Shown: positions 34,349 through 43,346, numbered from the stretch's first letter. The stretch is DNA of 64,000 nucleotides from Mucilaginibacter kameinonensis (GCF_003675385.1 NZ_RCWZ01000001.1:930001-994000); one strand, 5' to 3'. Numbers and translations are program-made. Notes: generated from the letters alone by a model not told the origin.

Positions 34349-35296
34349 TTACTTTTTGACGTTGTCGGTATGTAAAAGGTTTAAGGCCATCATTTCTTTT
34401 AACGTATGTTGCATCTGATCGGTTGAGCCATCAAGGAAAATAACATTCCCTTTTGAGTTTTCTGAGAAGTGTTTGATAGATTCTGTCCACATGGTGAACA
34501 GGATTACCGAGGTATCCATATTAGCTTCGGCCATTTCTTTGGCGGCTACAGTCATACCACGGGCAACCTCTTCACGGAACAACGCAATACCCTGACCTCG
34601 TAATTGTGCTGCTTCACGTTCGGCCTGTGCCGATATTTTGATGGCGTTCCCTTCCGCTTCTGCAGCTTTGGTTTTGGTGATGAGCAGGGCCTGTCCTTCA
34701 TTTTCGGCAGCGGCTTTCAGGTTGTTTGATGCCACAACCTGGCTCATCGATTTCATGATCACATCATCAAAAGTAATATCGTTCAATTGAAGATCCTGCA
34801 GGTGGTAGCCCCAACCTTCCAGTATCACGTCCAGTTGTTCCTTTACGTGCTCAACAATATCACGGCGCAATATCAATACTTCGCTTTGGCGTTTGGTAGC
34901 TACAAAGGCGCGAATGGATCCTTCAACGGTGCGGATGAGGGCCTGCATCAGGTTACGTTCGTCAACAAACTTAAAAGCTACGTTTTTAATGGTTTCTTCC
35001 TGTTGGTCCAGAACAGAGTACAGGAGCATAGCCTTAAAGTAAACATTAGCCTGGTCATAAGTTACAGCCTGGAACTCCAGCTCGACAGAACGGTTTTGGA
35101 TAGAGATCTTGGAGTAGATGTTTTCGATAAAAGGGATCTTGAAATTTAACCCCGGGGTAAGGATGCGGCGGTACTTGCCAAATACGGTGATAACTACTAT
35201 TGTGCCCTGTTTTACAGACACAAACGAAGTAAAAATGGTAATAAGGATAACAACAAAAATGATTATTGTTACCAATGATCCAACTGATTCGGGCAT
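34349..35296 (-). CDS. SPFH-domain (stomatin/band 7) membrane protein
   Basis: 315 residues. N-terminal membrane segment (about 7-28), then the SPFH domain: VVITVFGKYRRILTPGLNFKIPFIENIYSKISIQNRSVELEFQAVTYDQANVYFKA. The C-terminal helical coiled coil is Ala/Glu-rich (AAAENEGQALLITKTKAAEAEGNAIKISAQAEREAAQL). Forms oligomeric membrane scaffolds that influence protease activity and membrane domains. Likely cotranscribed with DUF922. Confidence 0.92.
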   Translation of the reverse strand: MPESVGSLVTIIIFVVILITIFTSFVSVKQGTIVVITVFGKYRRILTPGLNFKIPFIENIYSKISIQNRSVELEFQAVTYDQANVYFKAMLLYSVLDQQEETIKNVAFKFVDERNLMQALIRTVEGSIRAFVATKRQSEVLILRRDIVEHVKEQLDVILEGWGYHLQDLQLNDITFDDVIMKSMSQVVASNNLKAAAENEGQALLITKTKAAEAEGNAIKISAQAEREAAQLRGQGIALFREEVARGMTVAAKEMAEANMDTSVILFTMWTESIKHFSENSKGNVIFLDGSTDQMQHTLKEMMALNLLHTDNVKK

Positions 35297-35390
35297 GGTT
35301 CGGTTTATTATGTTTAGAATAAAAGTAGCATTAATTATTGGTGTGCTATTTGTTTTTTAAAAAATGCTCATAAAAAACAGCGCACCTATC

Positions 35391-35579
35391 ATGAACTTAA
35401 AACGAACATTCGGAACGATATTGAGCGTGCTTGGTATCATTGGTCTGATATACACAGGCATAGCTATTATAAACCACAGCGCTCAGGTAACCACTATGGT
35501 GGTAATAGGAATCATTTCGCTCATATTTTTCTCAACAGGTATTGGCCTGGTAAAAAACACTAAAGATGAAGCGGCTTAA
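35391..35579 (+). CDS. Small two-helix membrane protein
   Basis: 62 residues from ATG 35391 (MNLKRTFGTILSVLGIIGLIYTG); another ATG at 35364 would add nine residues. Two membrane helices (about 8-27 and 33-52) separated by a short loop NHSAQVTT, with a charged end VKNTKDEAA. No family recognised with confidence; similar small proteins occur widely in Bacteroidota. Divergent from the SPFH gene. Confidence 0.6.
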   Translation: MNLKRTFGTILSVLGIIGLIYTGIAIINHSAQVTTMVVIGIISLIFFSTGIGLVKNTKDEAA

Positions 35580-35670
35580 ATAACCGGATTCAGGTCGTAC
35601 AATTGACTCACCCGGTCTGCGCTTCGCTGTACCACCCTCTCTCCGGCTTCACCGCAAAGAGGGTAAAAGA

Positions 35671-35780
35671 AATCCCCTCTCGAGAGGGGGCGCGGAGGCA
35701 CGAGCGACAGTAGGGGTGTGTTTCTGCTGCAAGCTGATCAAAGCAGAAACACACCCATCCGCCCCTCTCAAGAGGGGAAT
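35671..35780. repeat. 110-bp dispersed palindromic element, copy 2 (inverted)
   Basis: Same element as at 33579-33685 in the opposite orientation, including the flanks. Together the two copies bracket the DUF922, SPFH and small membrane genes. Confidence 0.8.
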
Positions 35781-35869
35781 CGCACAAGCCCACGCTTTTT
35801 CCATTAAGGTAAGGGCTAAGGTGATGTCAGGGTGAATGTATCTCGAAGCACTTCTTGCCCCTTTCCTGT

Positions 35870-37024
35870 TTATAAATTCTCGCTCTGAATAATCGGGTTC
35901 AGGCTAATCTCCCCGGTATCGGTTATTATCAAGCCAGCATCGGGAAAGTCTGTCTCAGTAAGTTGTTTAATCCGGACAGCCGCCCGGTTGAGCGAATCAA
36001 GTCCAAGGCCTTTATCATGGGCTTGCCTAAGGGATATAATGCGGCCATTCAAAAACTCTCCTTTTTTATTCAGGTTCACTTTTAGTAAAGGAGCCAAACC
36101 GCAAACACCCACTACACTCACACTTTTATAAGTACAAAAATTACCAAGGCTATAAGCGATGAGCCGGTTTTTATAAACCTCCATTGCGCGGCTCACATGC
36201 GGGCCATTGCCTAATATGATATCAGCGCCCGCGTCAATGGCGTTATGCGCAAAGGCATGGACATCTCCACGTTTTTCGCTGATGAATGATTCCATGGCAA
36301 AAGGTACGTGCTCATAATCCACACCTTCGCCGCCACCATGAAAAGATACGATGACAATATCACATCGCTGTTTCAGTTCGCTGATGATACGGGTAGCGTT
36401 CGGCAGGTTGAGGATGGGCAAGGTATTGGCATTAGGGGCAAAGGCGCAAAAGCCATACTTAACGCCACTACGTTCAAATACGGTTGAGGGATGACTAAGC
36501 AAGCCACCATAATTAATGCCTATGCTATCAAGCACGCGGGTGGTGCTCATGCGACCGGTATCGCCAAAATCGCCGATATGGTTATTGGCCAGGCTAAGTA
36601 GGTTAAACCCCGCATCTTTAAAAACGCCGGCATAGGCTGTCGGCATCCTGAATAAGTAAGCTTTACTGCGTTGATGCAATTTATAGTGGGCAGGGTTACC
36701 CCCGTCAAGCAAACTTCCTTCAAGGTTACCAAATGTTACGTCGGCATTTCTGAGTTCGTCGGCAATAATTGTAAAACTGTTTTTGGCGCTATCCGGCGGG
36801 AGGGTATAATCATTAGGGTATGATGTTCCGAGCATCATATCGCCAACGGCAGCTATGGATATAGCATCATGATTAACAACAACTGCAGGTTTTGCAATTG
36901 CCGCGGTGGTATCGGGTTTAGGTTTAGGAGCAGGCGCCAGTATTTGTTTTTTATTGGGCGGGTGGTTGCACGCCTGTAAAAACAGCGCCAGGCTGGCTGC
37001 TGTAAGCATTAAATGAAATTTCAT
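35870..37024 (-). CDS. CapA-family metallophosphatase-like lipoprotein
   Basis: 384 residues. Lipobox ASLALFLQAC (Cys19). PGA_cap domain: ISIAAVGDMMLGTSYPND at its start, FTIIADELRNADVTFGNLEGSL, FNLLSLANNHIGDFGDTG, and VIVSFHGGGEGVDYEHVP with DIILGNGPHVSRAMEVYKNRLIAYSLGNF. These carry the calcineurin-like Asp/Asn/His metal ligands. Related proteins take part in poly-gamma-glutamate export or wall remodelling; no pgs genes are adjacent. The start codon lies immediately after a terminator-like hairpin of the upstream gene. Confidence 0.88.
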   Translation of the reverse strand: MKFHLMLTAASLALFLQACNHPPNKKQILAPAPKPKPDTTAAIAKPAVVVNHDAISIAAVGDMMLGTSYPNDYTLPPDSAKNSFTIIADELRNADVTFGNLEGSLLDGGNPAHYKLHQRSKAYLFRMPTAYAGVFKDAGFNLLSLANNHIGDFGDTGRMSTTRVLDSIGINYGGLLSHPSTVFERSGVKYGFCAFAPNANTLPILNLPNATRIISELKQRCDIVIVSFHGGGEGVDYEHVPFAMESFISEKRGDVHAFAHNAIDAGADIILGNGPHVSRAMEVYKNRLIAYSLGNFCTYKSVSVVGVCGLAPLLKVNLNKKGEFLNGRIISLRQAHDKGLGLDSLNRAAVRIKQLTETDFPDAGLIITDTGEISLNPIIQSENL

Positions 37025-37025
37025 T

Positions 37026-37058
37026 ATAAAAAAAATCCCCTCATTGAGGATGAGGGGA
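37026..37058 (-). terminator. Terminator of NlpC/P60 gene
   Basis: Eight-bp stem CCCCTCAT/ATGAGGGG with a short loop and, on the minus strand, a T run that ends only a few bases before the capA-like ATG. Confidence 0.8.
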
Positions 37059-37087
37059 CTAAATTAGTTTATTTATTTCAAAATCGT

Positions 37088-37693
37088 TTAGTTCTTGCTT
37101 TCGTCTACGTCGTCGCCCATATCGTTGTTACCCGTGGATGCCGAACCTTTAAACTCATCCTTAAACGAAGCTAACAACCTGCCGCCTTTATAAAAGAAAC
37201 GGCTGTAATAGGCATCATCCAAGCTGCTGATTGCAACACCTCTTGATGAGGCATGAGCAAATTTATTATTGCCCAAGTAAATACCAACGTGCGAAATGCT
37301 GCGGCTGTGAATTTTAAAGAAAACCAGATCACCTTCTTTTAACTCATCTTTAGCAACGGGGTTAACCATGCTGAAAATATCGCGTGAGTTACGTTTGATG
37401 TCAAGGTTAAAAACTTCGCTGTATAGTTCTTTTGTAAATGCCGAACAGTCGATACCTCTTCTTGAGCTTCCGCCAAAGTGGTAAGGGGTACCAATCCAAT
37501 CATATACAAAGTGAAAGAGTTTCATGTTTGAGGTAGCAGATAAAGCAACTCCCATAATTTGGGAAAAGTATGCTTTACCTAAACTTTCCTGATCGTCTTT
37601 GTTGTCATCACTGGTGCTTGGGGCACTTTTTGTTTGAGCTTGTGAAGCTATGACGCTGAAAAGTAAGGCAATAGCCAGGGCAAATTTCTTCAT
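37088..37693 (-). CDS. C40-family (NlpC/P60) peptidoglycan endopeptidase
   Basis: 201 residues with signal peptide ending SQAQ. The catalytic Cys83 is in SSRRGIDCSAFTKELY; the His is H135 in SRSISHVGIYLGNNKFAHASS with H147 as a candidate third residue. No SH3b or LysM binding domain is attached, so it is a minimal hydrolase. Expected to cut D-Glu/meso-DAP bonds in wall peptides. Ends with an acidic tail (NNDMGDDVDESKN). Followed by a strong terminator before the capA-like gene. Confidence 0.92.
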   Translation of the reverse strand: MKKFALAIALLFSVIASQAQTKSAPSTSDDNKDDQESLGKAYFSQIMGVALSATSNMKLFHFVYDWIGTPYHFGGSSRRGIDCSAFTKELYSEVFNLDIKRNSRDIFSMVNPVAKDELKEGDLVFFKIHSRSISHVGIYLGNNKFAHASSRGVAISSLDDAYYSRFFYKGGRLLASFKDEFKGSASTGNNDMGDDVDESKN

Positions 37694-38152
37694 TTAATCA
37701 GTTTGTTTGTTGAGTTAGGGCAACAAATTTGTTTATTAAATCAGACACTATGTCTATTGTGCTCTACAAAACTATTTATATTTTTTAAAATTGCAAATAA
37801 AAGTGCCTTATTTTTCGAAAAATATAAAAAAGTGCTTTTTATTACACATCAATTTAATAAACAGGCTCTTGTACGTTTAACAATGTAATTTGGTTGTAAT
37901 TATTTGGGGGCATTCAGATAACAACAACCCTCTATAAACTTCATAAAACGATAATTTATTGCCTGGGGCGTGAGTTTTTTTAAGTTTAATTTTACCGAAT
38001 GGTGCTAAGCAAGGCCTATAATTGTGCGATTTACACGTTTTAAACACCGCCCGGGCACACCAAATAAAATTTTGCAACAATTTGCTTGAGGTTTCGATAT
38101 TTTGCAGGATATAATTAGATTTGCGCTTTACTCCAAAAAGGTTGTTTAATAC
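37694..38152. other. Divergent intergenic region, NlpC/P60 and pdhA
   Basis: 459 bp, AT-rich. It carries the pdhA promoter at 38092-38123. I see no gene, repeat or riboswitch-like structure in the rest. Confidence 0.5.
38092..38123 (+). promoter_or_regulatory. Probable promoter of pdhA
   Basis: TTTC (38092-38095), 20-bp spacer, TAGATTTG (38116-38123), about 30 bp before the ATG at 38153. One mismatch at the -33 element. Confidence 0.5.
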
Positions 38153-39148
38153 ATGAGTTCAATCGAAATAAACAAGGACACCTACCTGATGTGGTACGAA
38201 CAGATGCTGTTAATGCGTAGGTTCGAAGAAAAAACAGGACAGTTATACGGACAACAAAAAATCAGGGGCTTTTGCCACTTGTATATTGGGCAGGAGGCTG
38301 TTTTGGCCGGAGCAATGTCTGTAATTAAACCTGAAGACAGTTTGATCACCGCATACCGCGATCACGCTCACGCGCTTGCTAAAGGTGTAACTCCAAACGC
38401 CATTATGGCCGAGATGTATGGTAAAGCTACCGGATGCTCAAAAGGCAAAGGTGGTTCTATGCACATGTTTGATAAAGAAAAACATTTTTACGGTGGTCAC
38501 GGTATCGTAGGCGGCCAGGTGCCACTTGGTGCCGGTATCGCTTTTGCCGAAAAATATAAAGGTACCGAGTTTGTGAACATTGCCTACATGGGTGATGGTG
38601 CTGTACGCCAGGGTGCACTTACCGAAACTTTTAACATGGCTGCGCTTTGGAAGCTACCTGTAATTTTTGTTTGCGAAAACAATGGTTACGCCATGGGTAC
38701 TTCTGTTGAGCGTACTACAGCTCAAACTGATATTTATAAATTAGGTTTGCCATACGGTATCCCTTCATCAGCTGTTGATGGTATGGATCCGGCTGCTGTA
38801 CACGTAGCAATGGACGAAGCCGTTCAGCGTGCACGTGCAGGTGAGGGCCCAACGTTCCTTGAAATGCGTACTTATCGCTTTAAAGGCCACTCTATGTCCG
38901 ATCCGCAAAAGTATCGTACTAAAGAGGAGTTGGAAAGCTACAAAGCTAAAGACCCTATCGAAAGTGTTAAACAAACTATCCTTACAGAAAAATATGCTGA
39001 TGAAGCATGGTTTGACGAAATGGACGCTAAGATCAAAGCTATAGTTGACGAGGCTGTTAAATTTGCAGAAGAGTCGCCATGGCCGGATGCTTCTGAATTA
39101 TATACCGATGTATATGTTCAGGAAGATTACCCTTATATCAGGGACTAA
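38153..39148 (+). CDS. pdhA: Pyruvate dehydrogenase E1 component, alpha subunit
   Basis: 331 residues. Thiamin diphosphate site: GDGAVRQGALTETFNMAALWKLPVIFVCENNGYAM (GDG...NN). Also FCHLYIGQEAVLAGAM, the Ser-containing loop RTYRFKGHSMSDPQKYRTKEEL, and GHGIVGGQVPLGAGIAFAEKY. The alpha-beta heterotetramer decarboxylates pyruvate and acetylates the E2 lipoyl arm. The E1beta gene (pdhB) is not between this gene and E2, so it must be elsewhere in the genome. Confidence 0.95.
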   Translation: MSSIEINKDTYLMWYEQMLLMRRFEEKTGQLYGQQKIRGFCHLYIGQEAVLAGAMSVIKPEDSLITAYRDHAHALAKGVTPNAIMAEMYGKATGCSKGKGGSMHMFDKEKHFYGGHGIVGGQVPLGAGIAFAEKYKGTEFVNIAYMGDGAVRQGALTETFNMAALWKLPVIFVCENNGYAMGTSVERTTAQTDIYKLGLPYGIPSSAVDGMDPAAVHVAMDEAVQRARAGEGPTFLEMRTYRFKGHSMSDPQKYRTKEELESYKAKDPIESVKQTILTEKYADEAWFDEMDAKIKAIVDEAVKFAEESPWPDASELYTDVYVQEDYPYIRD

Positions 39149-39285
39149 GTTTTAAGTCGAAAGTACTAAGTCGAAAGTCTATAGTATTGGTAGTCGGATA
39201 AAGACTTCAGACTAAAAACTTCAGACTTTAGACTTCTCGCTAAGAAGAGACTATATTTATACTGAATTTATAATACTATTAATAT
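39149..39285. repeat. Imperfect inverted repeats in pdhA-E2 gap
   Basis: 137 bp made of variants of AAGTCGAAAGTCTA and AGACTTCAGACTTTAGACTT that pair imperfectly with each other; similar in style to the kinase-regulator and greA-HIT gaps. Confidence 0.5.
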
Positions 39286-40941
39286 ATGGCCGAAGTAGTA
39301 AAAATGCCTAAGATGAGCGATACCATGACCGAAGGGGTATTGGCTAAATGGCATAAAAAAGTTGGCGATAAGGTTAAATCTGGCGATGTATTGGCCGAGA
39401 TTGAAACCGATAAAGCTACCATGGATTTTGAATCGTACCAGGATGGCACATTGCTGTATATAGGTATACAGGAAGGTGCTGCTGCTCCGGTTGATGCTGT
39501 AATTGCCATTTTAGGTAAAGAAGGCGAAGATTACAAATCTTTACTTGATCAGGCTGGCAGCGGCGCTGCTGCTAAACCGGCCGAAGAAGCTGCCCCGGTA
39601 GCTGATAAAGCACCTGCCGCTACTCCGGCACCAGCCGCTCCAAAGGTTGATTTGTCAAGCATCCCGGCCACGGTTATCCGCATGCCGTTATTGAGTGACA
39701 CCATGACCGAGGGTACCATTGAGAAATGGAACTTTAAAGTTGGCGATAAAGTAAAAGCTGATGATTCACTGGCTGATGTAGCTACCGATAAGGCTACCAT
39801 GGAAGTTGTGGGCTATGAGGCTGGTACCTTATTATATATAGGTGTTAAAGAAGGCGAAGCCGCTAAAGTGAATGATATCATTGCTATAGTAGGTAAAGAA
39901 GGTACCGACATTACTCCGTTGTTACAGGATGGTGGTTCGGCTCCTGCTGCTGAGGCTGCACCTGCTGCCGAAGCTAAAGCCGAAGAAACTGCACCTGCTG
40001 CTGCCACTGAAGCCTCTGCTGCTGATGACGATAGCCGCGTAAAAGCATCACCGCTTGCACGTAAAATAGCTAAAGATAAAGGCATCAATCTTAATGATGT
40101 AAAAGGTAGCGCTGAAGGCGGCCGTATCATCAAAAAGGATGTTGAGGAATATACACCATCTGCTAAACCGGCATCTGCACCTGCTACTGAGGCTGCTCCG
40201 GCTGCTGCATCTGCACTTGCTGCAAAAGCACCTATTGTATTGCCAACCTTTACCGGCGAAGAGAAATTTAGCGAAAGGCCGGTTACTCAAATGCGTAAAG
40301 CTATCAGCCGCCGCTTAAGCGAAAGCTTATTTACTGCTCCGCATTTCTATGTAACCATGACCATTGATATGGATCAGGCAATTGCTGCCCGTACCCGTAT
40401 GAATGAGATTGCCCCGGTTAAAATTTCATTTAATGATTTTGTTGTTAAAGCTTGTGCTGTAGCCTTAAGGCAACATCCTGCAATTAACTCATCATTCCTG
40501 GGTGATAAGATCCGCACTAACGAACACGTTCACATCGGCGTTGCTGTTGCTGTTGACGAAGGTTTGTTGGTTCCTGTTATCAAATTTGCCGATGGTAAAT
40601 CATTAAGCCACATTTCGGTTGAAGTGAAAGACTTTGCAGGTAAAGCAAAATCTAAAAAATTACAGCCAAACGAAATGGAAGGTTCAACTTTCACCATTTC
40701 AAACCTTGGTATGTTTGGTGTTGACGAGTTCACTGCCATCATTAATACTCCAAATGCTTGTATCCTTGCTGTAAGCGGTATCCAGGCTGTTCCGGTTGTT
40801 AAAAATGGCGCGGTAGTACCTGGCAACATTATGAAGGTTACCCTGAGCGCCGATCACCGTGTGGTTGATGGTGCTACAGCTGCTGCCTTCCTGCAAACAT
40901 TAAAACAATTATTAGAAGAGCCGGTAAGGCTGCTGATATAA
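39286..40941 (+). CDS. pdhC: Dihydrolipoyl acetyltransferase (E2) of pyruvate dehydrogenase
   Basis: 551 residues. Two lipoyl domains (about 1-80 and 126-210) with lipoylated K43 (ETDKATMDF) and K169 (ATDKATMEV). Ala/Pro/Glu-rich swinging linkers join them to the peripheral-subunit-binding domain (about 250-292, KASPLARKIAKDKGINLNDVKGS). The catalytic core (about 320-551) ends with SADHRVVDGATAAAFLQTL holding the active-site His and Asp. Bifunctional lipoyl arms are standard for this class. Followed by a hairpin terminator. Confidence 0.96.
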   Translation: MAEVVKMPKMSDTMTEGVLAKWHKKVGDKVKSGDVLAEIETDKATMDFESYQDGTLLYIGIQEGAAAPVDAVIAILGKEGEDYKSLLDQAGSGAAAKPAEEAAPVADKAPAATPAPAAPKVDLSSIPATVIRMPLLSDTMTEGTIEKWNFKVGDKVKADDSLADVATDKATMEVVGYEAGTLLYIGVKEGEAAKVNDIIAIVGKEGTDITPLLQDGGSAPAAEAAPAAEAKAEETAPAAATEASAADDDSRVKASPLARKIAKDKGINLNDVKGSAEGGRIIKKDVEEYTPSAKPASAPATEAAPAAASALAAKAPIVLPTFTGEEKFSERPVTQMRKAISRRLSESLFTAPHFYVTMTIDMDQAIAARTRMNEIAPVKISFNDFVVKACAVALRQHPAINSSFLGDKIRTNEHVHIGVAVAVDEGLLVPVIKFADGKSLSHISVEVKDFAGKAKSKKLQPNEMEGSTFTISNLGMFGVDEFTAIINTPNACILAVSGIQAVPVVKNGAVVPGNIMKVTLSADHRVVDGATAAAFLQTLKQLLEEPVRLLI

Positions 40942-40978
40942 TTATTTCGGATATCGGATTTTCGATTTCGGATTTGGG

Positions 40979-41011
40979 AAAGCGATGGGTTTAGGCTCAT
41001 CGCTTTTTTTT
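40979..41011 (+). terminator. Terminator of pdhA-pdhC
   Basis: Stem AGCGATGGG/CTCATCGCT with a G-U pair, followed by eight T. Similar in sequence to the terminator at 21141. Confidence 0.82.
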
Positions 41012-41031
41012 ATGGGATAAATTATAAAATA

Positions 41032-41115
41032 TGTCATTGCGAGGAACGAAGCAACCGCACGGAAGCCGAGCGGCTCTGTATAGCATGCGGTTGCCACGCT
41101 TCGCTCGCAATGACA
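41032..41115. repeat. GTCATTGCGAGG element, copy 1
   Basis: Inverted arms TGTCATTGCGAG... and ...CTCGCAATGACA around a GC-rich interior containing ACCGCA/TGCGGT. One of four such elements in the window. No gene. Confidence 0.8.
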
Positions 41116-41233
41116 TGATTTTTATGCAATGTTGGTTAGCTGTTGTTAATTAGGCAATGTCTGCAAAAAATGACACAATGAGCTAATGACTTCAATGACC
41201 TTTATATTGTATATTCACAGCAAATTTTGATGT

Positions 41234-41659
41234 ATGACACTTTATAGCTTTTTTAAGGAATTCCATTCCGGTTTCAGGTACATTGTTATTGTATTGGTAT
41301 TGCTGGCCCTTGTACGCGCGTTTATGGGTTGGCTGGGTAAAAAACCTTATGGCGAGGGTAACCGCAAACTTAACCTGTTTGCGATGATCTCGGTGCATAC
41401 GCAATTTTTGCTGGGCATCATCCTGTTTTTTATTAGCCCGATGGTGCAGTTCAGCAAGGATACCATGAAAAATCCTATCACCCGTTACTTTACGGTTGAG
41501 CACTGGGTGATCATGCTTATCGCTATCGCACTAATCACTATTGGTCATAGCAAATCAAAGAAAGCGGCATTGCCAGAAGCTAAGCATAAAGCGATCGCTA
41601 TCTTTTATTTGATCGGAATTATACTGATTTCGGTAGGTATAATGCTTATTCCACAGTAA
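41234..41659 (+). CDS. Small membrane protein, cytochrome-b-like
   Basis: 141 residues with four membrane helices (about 15-33, 46-66, 87-104 and 118-139). Conserved-looking histidines: FHSGFRYI, SVHTQFLLG, VEHWVIMLI and TIGHSKSK. Proteins of this kind are often annotated as cytochrome b in Sphingobacteriaceae; haem binding is inferred from the membrane histidines. Monocistronic, in front of the trp operon. Confidence 0.6.
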   Translation: MTLYSFFKEFHSGFRYIVIVLVLLALVRAFMGWLGKKPYGEGNRKLNLFAMISVHTQFLLGIILFFISPMVQFSKDTMKNPITRYFTVEHWVIMLIAIALITIGHSKSKKAALPEAKHKAIAIFYLIGIILISVGIMLIPQ

Positions 41660-41706
41660 TTCTACGTAGCTAATAGGATTTAGCAAATAAATAATTTCAC
41701 AAAAAA

Positions 41707-41736
41707 TTTGACAATTCAAATTTCTTTATAAATTTG
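41707..41736 (+). promoter_or_regulatory. trp operon promoter
   Basis: TTTG (41707-41710), 18-bp spacer, TAAATTTG (41729-41736). The leader-peptide ATG at 41745 follows at once. Confidence 0.65.
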
Positions 41737-41744
41737 TGACCGCG

Positions 41745-41813
41745 ATGATTAAAAACACACATAAAAACAGCTGGTGGCACCAATTAAATTGGCAGCCGGC
41801 TCGCGCGTTTTGA
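41745..41813 (+). CDS. trpL: trp leader peptide with tandem Trp codons
   Basis: 22 residues starting MIKNTHKNSWWHQLNW. Three of 22 codons are TGG, two of them adjacent. The stop at 41811-41813 is 38 bp before the stem of a strong terminator that precedes trpE. This is the standard arrangement of transcription attenuation: ribosome stalling at Trp codons when charged tRNA-Trp is low would favour an antiterminator. I did not draw the antiterminator pairing in detail. Confidence 0.88.
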   Translation: MIKNTHKNSWWHQLNWQPARAF

Positions 41814-41850
41814 TCAGAGACAACCTAATCAATTGTGAACCTAAATAGGA

Positions 41851-41883
41851 AACCCGGCGACCCCAATTCGCCGGGTTTTTTGT
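41851..41883 (+). terminator. trp attenuator terminator
   Basis: Ten-bp stem AACCCGGCGA/TCGCCGGGTT, 7-nt loop, then a T run, 24 bp before the trpE ATG. Confidence 0.9.
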
Positions 41884-41906
41884 TTTAAAATATTTTGAAA
41901 ATAAAC

Positions 41907-43316
41907 ATGAGCACATTTAGAATTACTACCACTTATAAAAAACTACTGGCTGATACCACCACGCCGGTTAGTATTTACCTTCGCCTGCGCGACGTATTTC
42001 CCAATTCGCTGCTGCTGGAAAGTTCTGACTACCACAGCCGCGAAAACAGCACCAGCTATATTTGCTGCGAGCCCTTAAGCGGGATAGTGCTGAATAATGG
42101 CGTGCTGAAAAAGCAGTATCCCGATGGCAGTCACGAAACGCTTGAGCCCGGCACGTTTGAGCTGATAGAACAGATCAACAGTTTCATTGGCAGCTTTGAA
42201 ACGGATTCGTTGCCGCTAAAAATGATTACCAATGGTTTGTTCGGCTATTTTACCCATGAGGCGGTTGAACATTACGAAACCATCAAGCTAAAGCAAAGCG
42301 ATAATACCGACCGTAAAATACCGGTAATGCAGTACCACATTTACAGGTACATCATCGCCATCGACCACTTTAAGAACGAACTCTACATCTTCCACAACCA
42401 GCCCGAAGGCGCTCCAACCAATGGCGGTATCGAAAAACTGGAATACCTCATCAAAAACAAAAACTTTCCCGAATACAGCTTCAAGAGTAATGGCGATGAA
42501 AAATCAAACCTCACCGGCGACGAGTTTATTGCTATAGTGGAGAAAATGAAACAGCACATTTACCGTGGCGATGTATTCCAGATAGTACCTTCAAGAGCTT
42601 TTTCGCGCACCTTCCTGGGCGATGAATTTAATGTTTACCGTGCCCTGCGTTCTATCAATCCATCACCATACCTGTTTTATTTTGACTTTGGCGATTTCAG
42701 GATCTTCGGCTCATCGCCAGAGGCACAAATTACCATAAAGAATAACGTAGCCAATATTTTCCCGATAGCAGGAACTTTTAAACGCAGCGGCGACGACGAG
42801 AAAGACGCCGAACTGGCCCGTAACCTGGAGAATGACCCAAAAGAATCGGCAGAACATGTTATGCTGGTTGACCTGGCCCGTAACGACCTGAGTCGCCATT
42901 GCGAAAATGTAACGGTTAAAGCCTTTAAAGAGGTACAGTACTATTCACATCTTATCCACCTGGTATCGCACGTAAGCGGTAAGCTTAAACCCGGCGCATC
43001 GGCATTTAAAGTAGTAGCTGATACATATCCTGCAGGTACCCTGAGCGGCGCTCCCAAATACCGCGCCATGGAGATCATCGACGAAAACGAAAATATAAAA
43101 CGCAGCTTCTACAGCGGCGCGATAGGTTTCCTTGGGTTTAATGGTGACTTTAACCATGCCATTATGATCCGCTCATTTCTAAGCAAGAATAACACTTTAC
43201 ATTACCAGGCAGGTGCGGGCATTGTAGCCGGTTCAATTCCTGAAAGCGAACTGAGGGAAGTTGATACCAAGATCTCGGCCTTGCGCAGGGCTTTTGAGTT
43301 GGCGGAGGAGTTGTAG
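41907..43316 (+). CDS. trpE: Anthranilate synthase component I
   Basis: 469 residues from ATG 41907 (MSTFRITTTYKKLLAD; an in-frame TTG lies upstream). The N-terminal LLLESS motif and nearby residues match the Trp feedback-binding site, so end-product inhibition is expected. The chorismate-binding C-terminal half holds FGSSPEAQITIKN, AGTFKRSGDDEKDAELARNLENDPKESAEHVMLVDLARND and YPAGTLSGAPKYRAMEII. Converts chorismate plus ammonia (from TrpG) to anthranilate. Attenuator-controlled. Confidence 0.95.
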   Translation: MSTFRITTTYKKLLADTTTPVSIYLRLRDVFPNSLLLESSDYHSRENSTSYICCEPLSGIVLNNGVLKKQYPDGSHETLEPGTFELIEQINSFIGSFETDSLPLKMITNGLFGYFTHEAVEHYETIKLKQSDNTDRKIPVMQYHIYRYIIAIDHFKNELYIFHNQPEGAPTNGGIEKLEYLIKNKNFPEYSFKSNGDEKSNLTGDEFIAIVEKMKQHIYRGDVFQIVPSRAFSRTFLGDEFNVYRALRSINPSPYLFYFDFGDFRIFGSSPEAQITIKNNVANIFPIAGTFKRSGDDEKDAELARNLENDPKESAEHVMLVDLARNDLSRHCENVTVKAFKEVQYYSHLIHLVSHVSGKLKPGASAFKVVADTYPAGTLSGAPKYRAMEIIDENENIKRSFYSGAIGFLGFNGDFNHAIMIRSFLSKNNTLHYQAGAGIVAGSIPESELREVDTKISALRRAFELAEEL

Positions 43317-43321
43317 GTTAC

Positions 43322-43346
43322 GCCCCCTAACCCCCTAAAGGGGGAA
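43322..43346. repeat. C/G-rich palindromic element A (after trpE)
   Basis: Starts 6 bp after the trpE stop. Its reverse complement is identical over 25 bases to element C before trpC. The hairpin core is CCCCCTAAAGGGGG. Confidence 0.75.
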
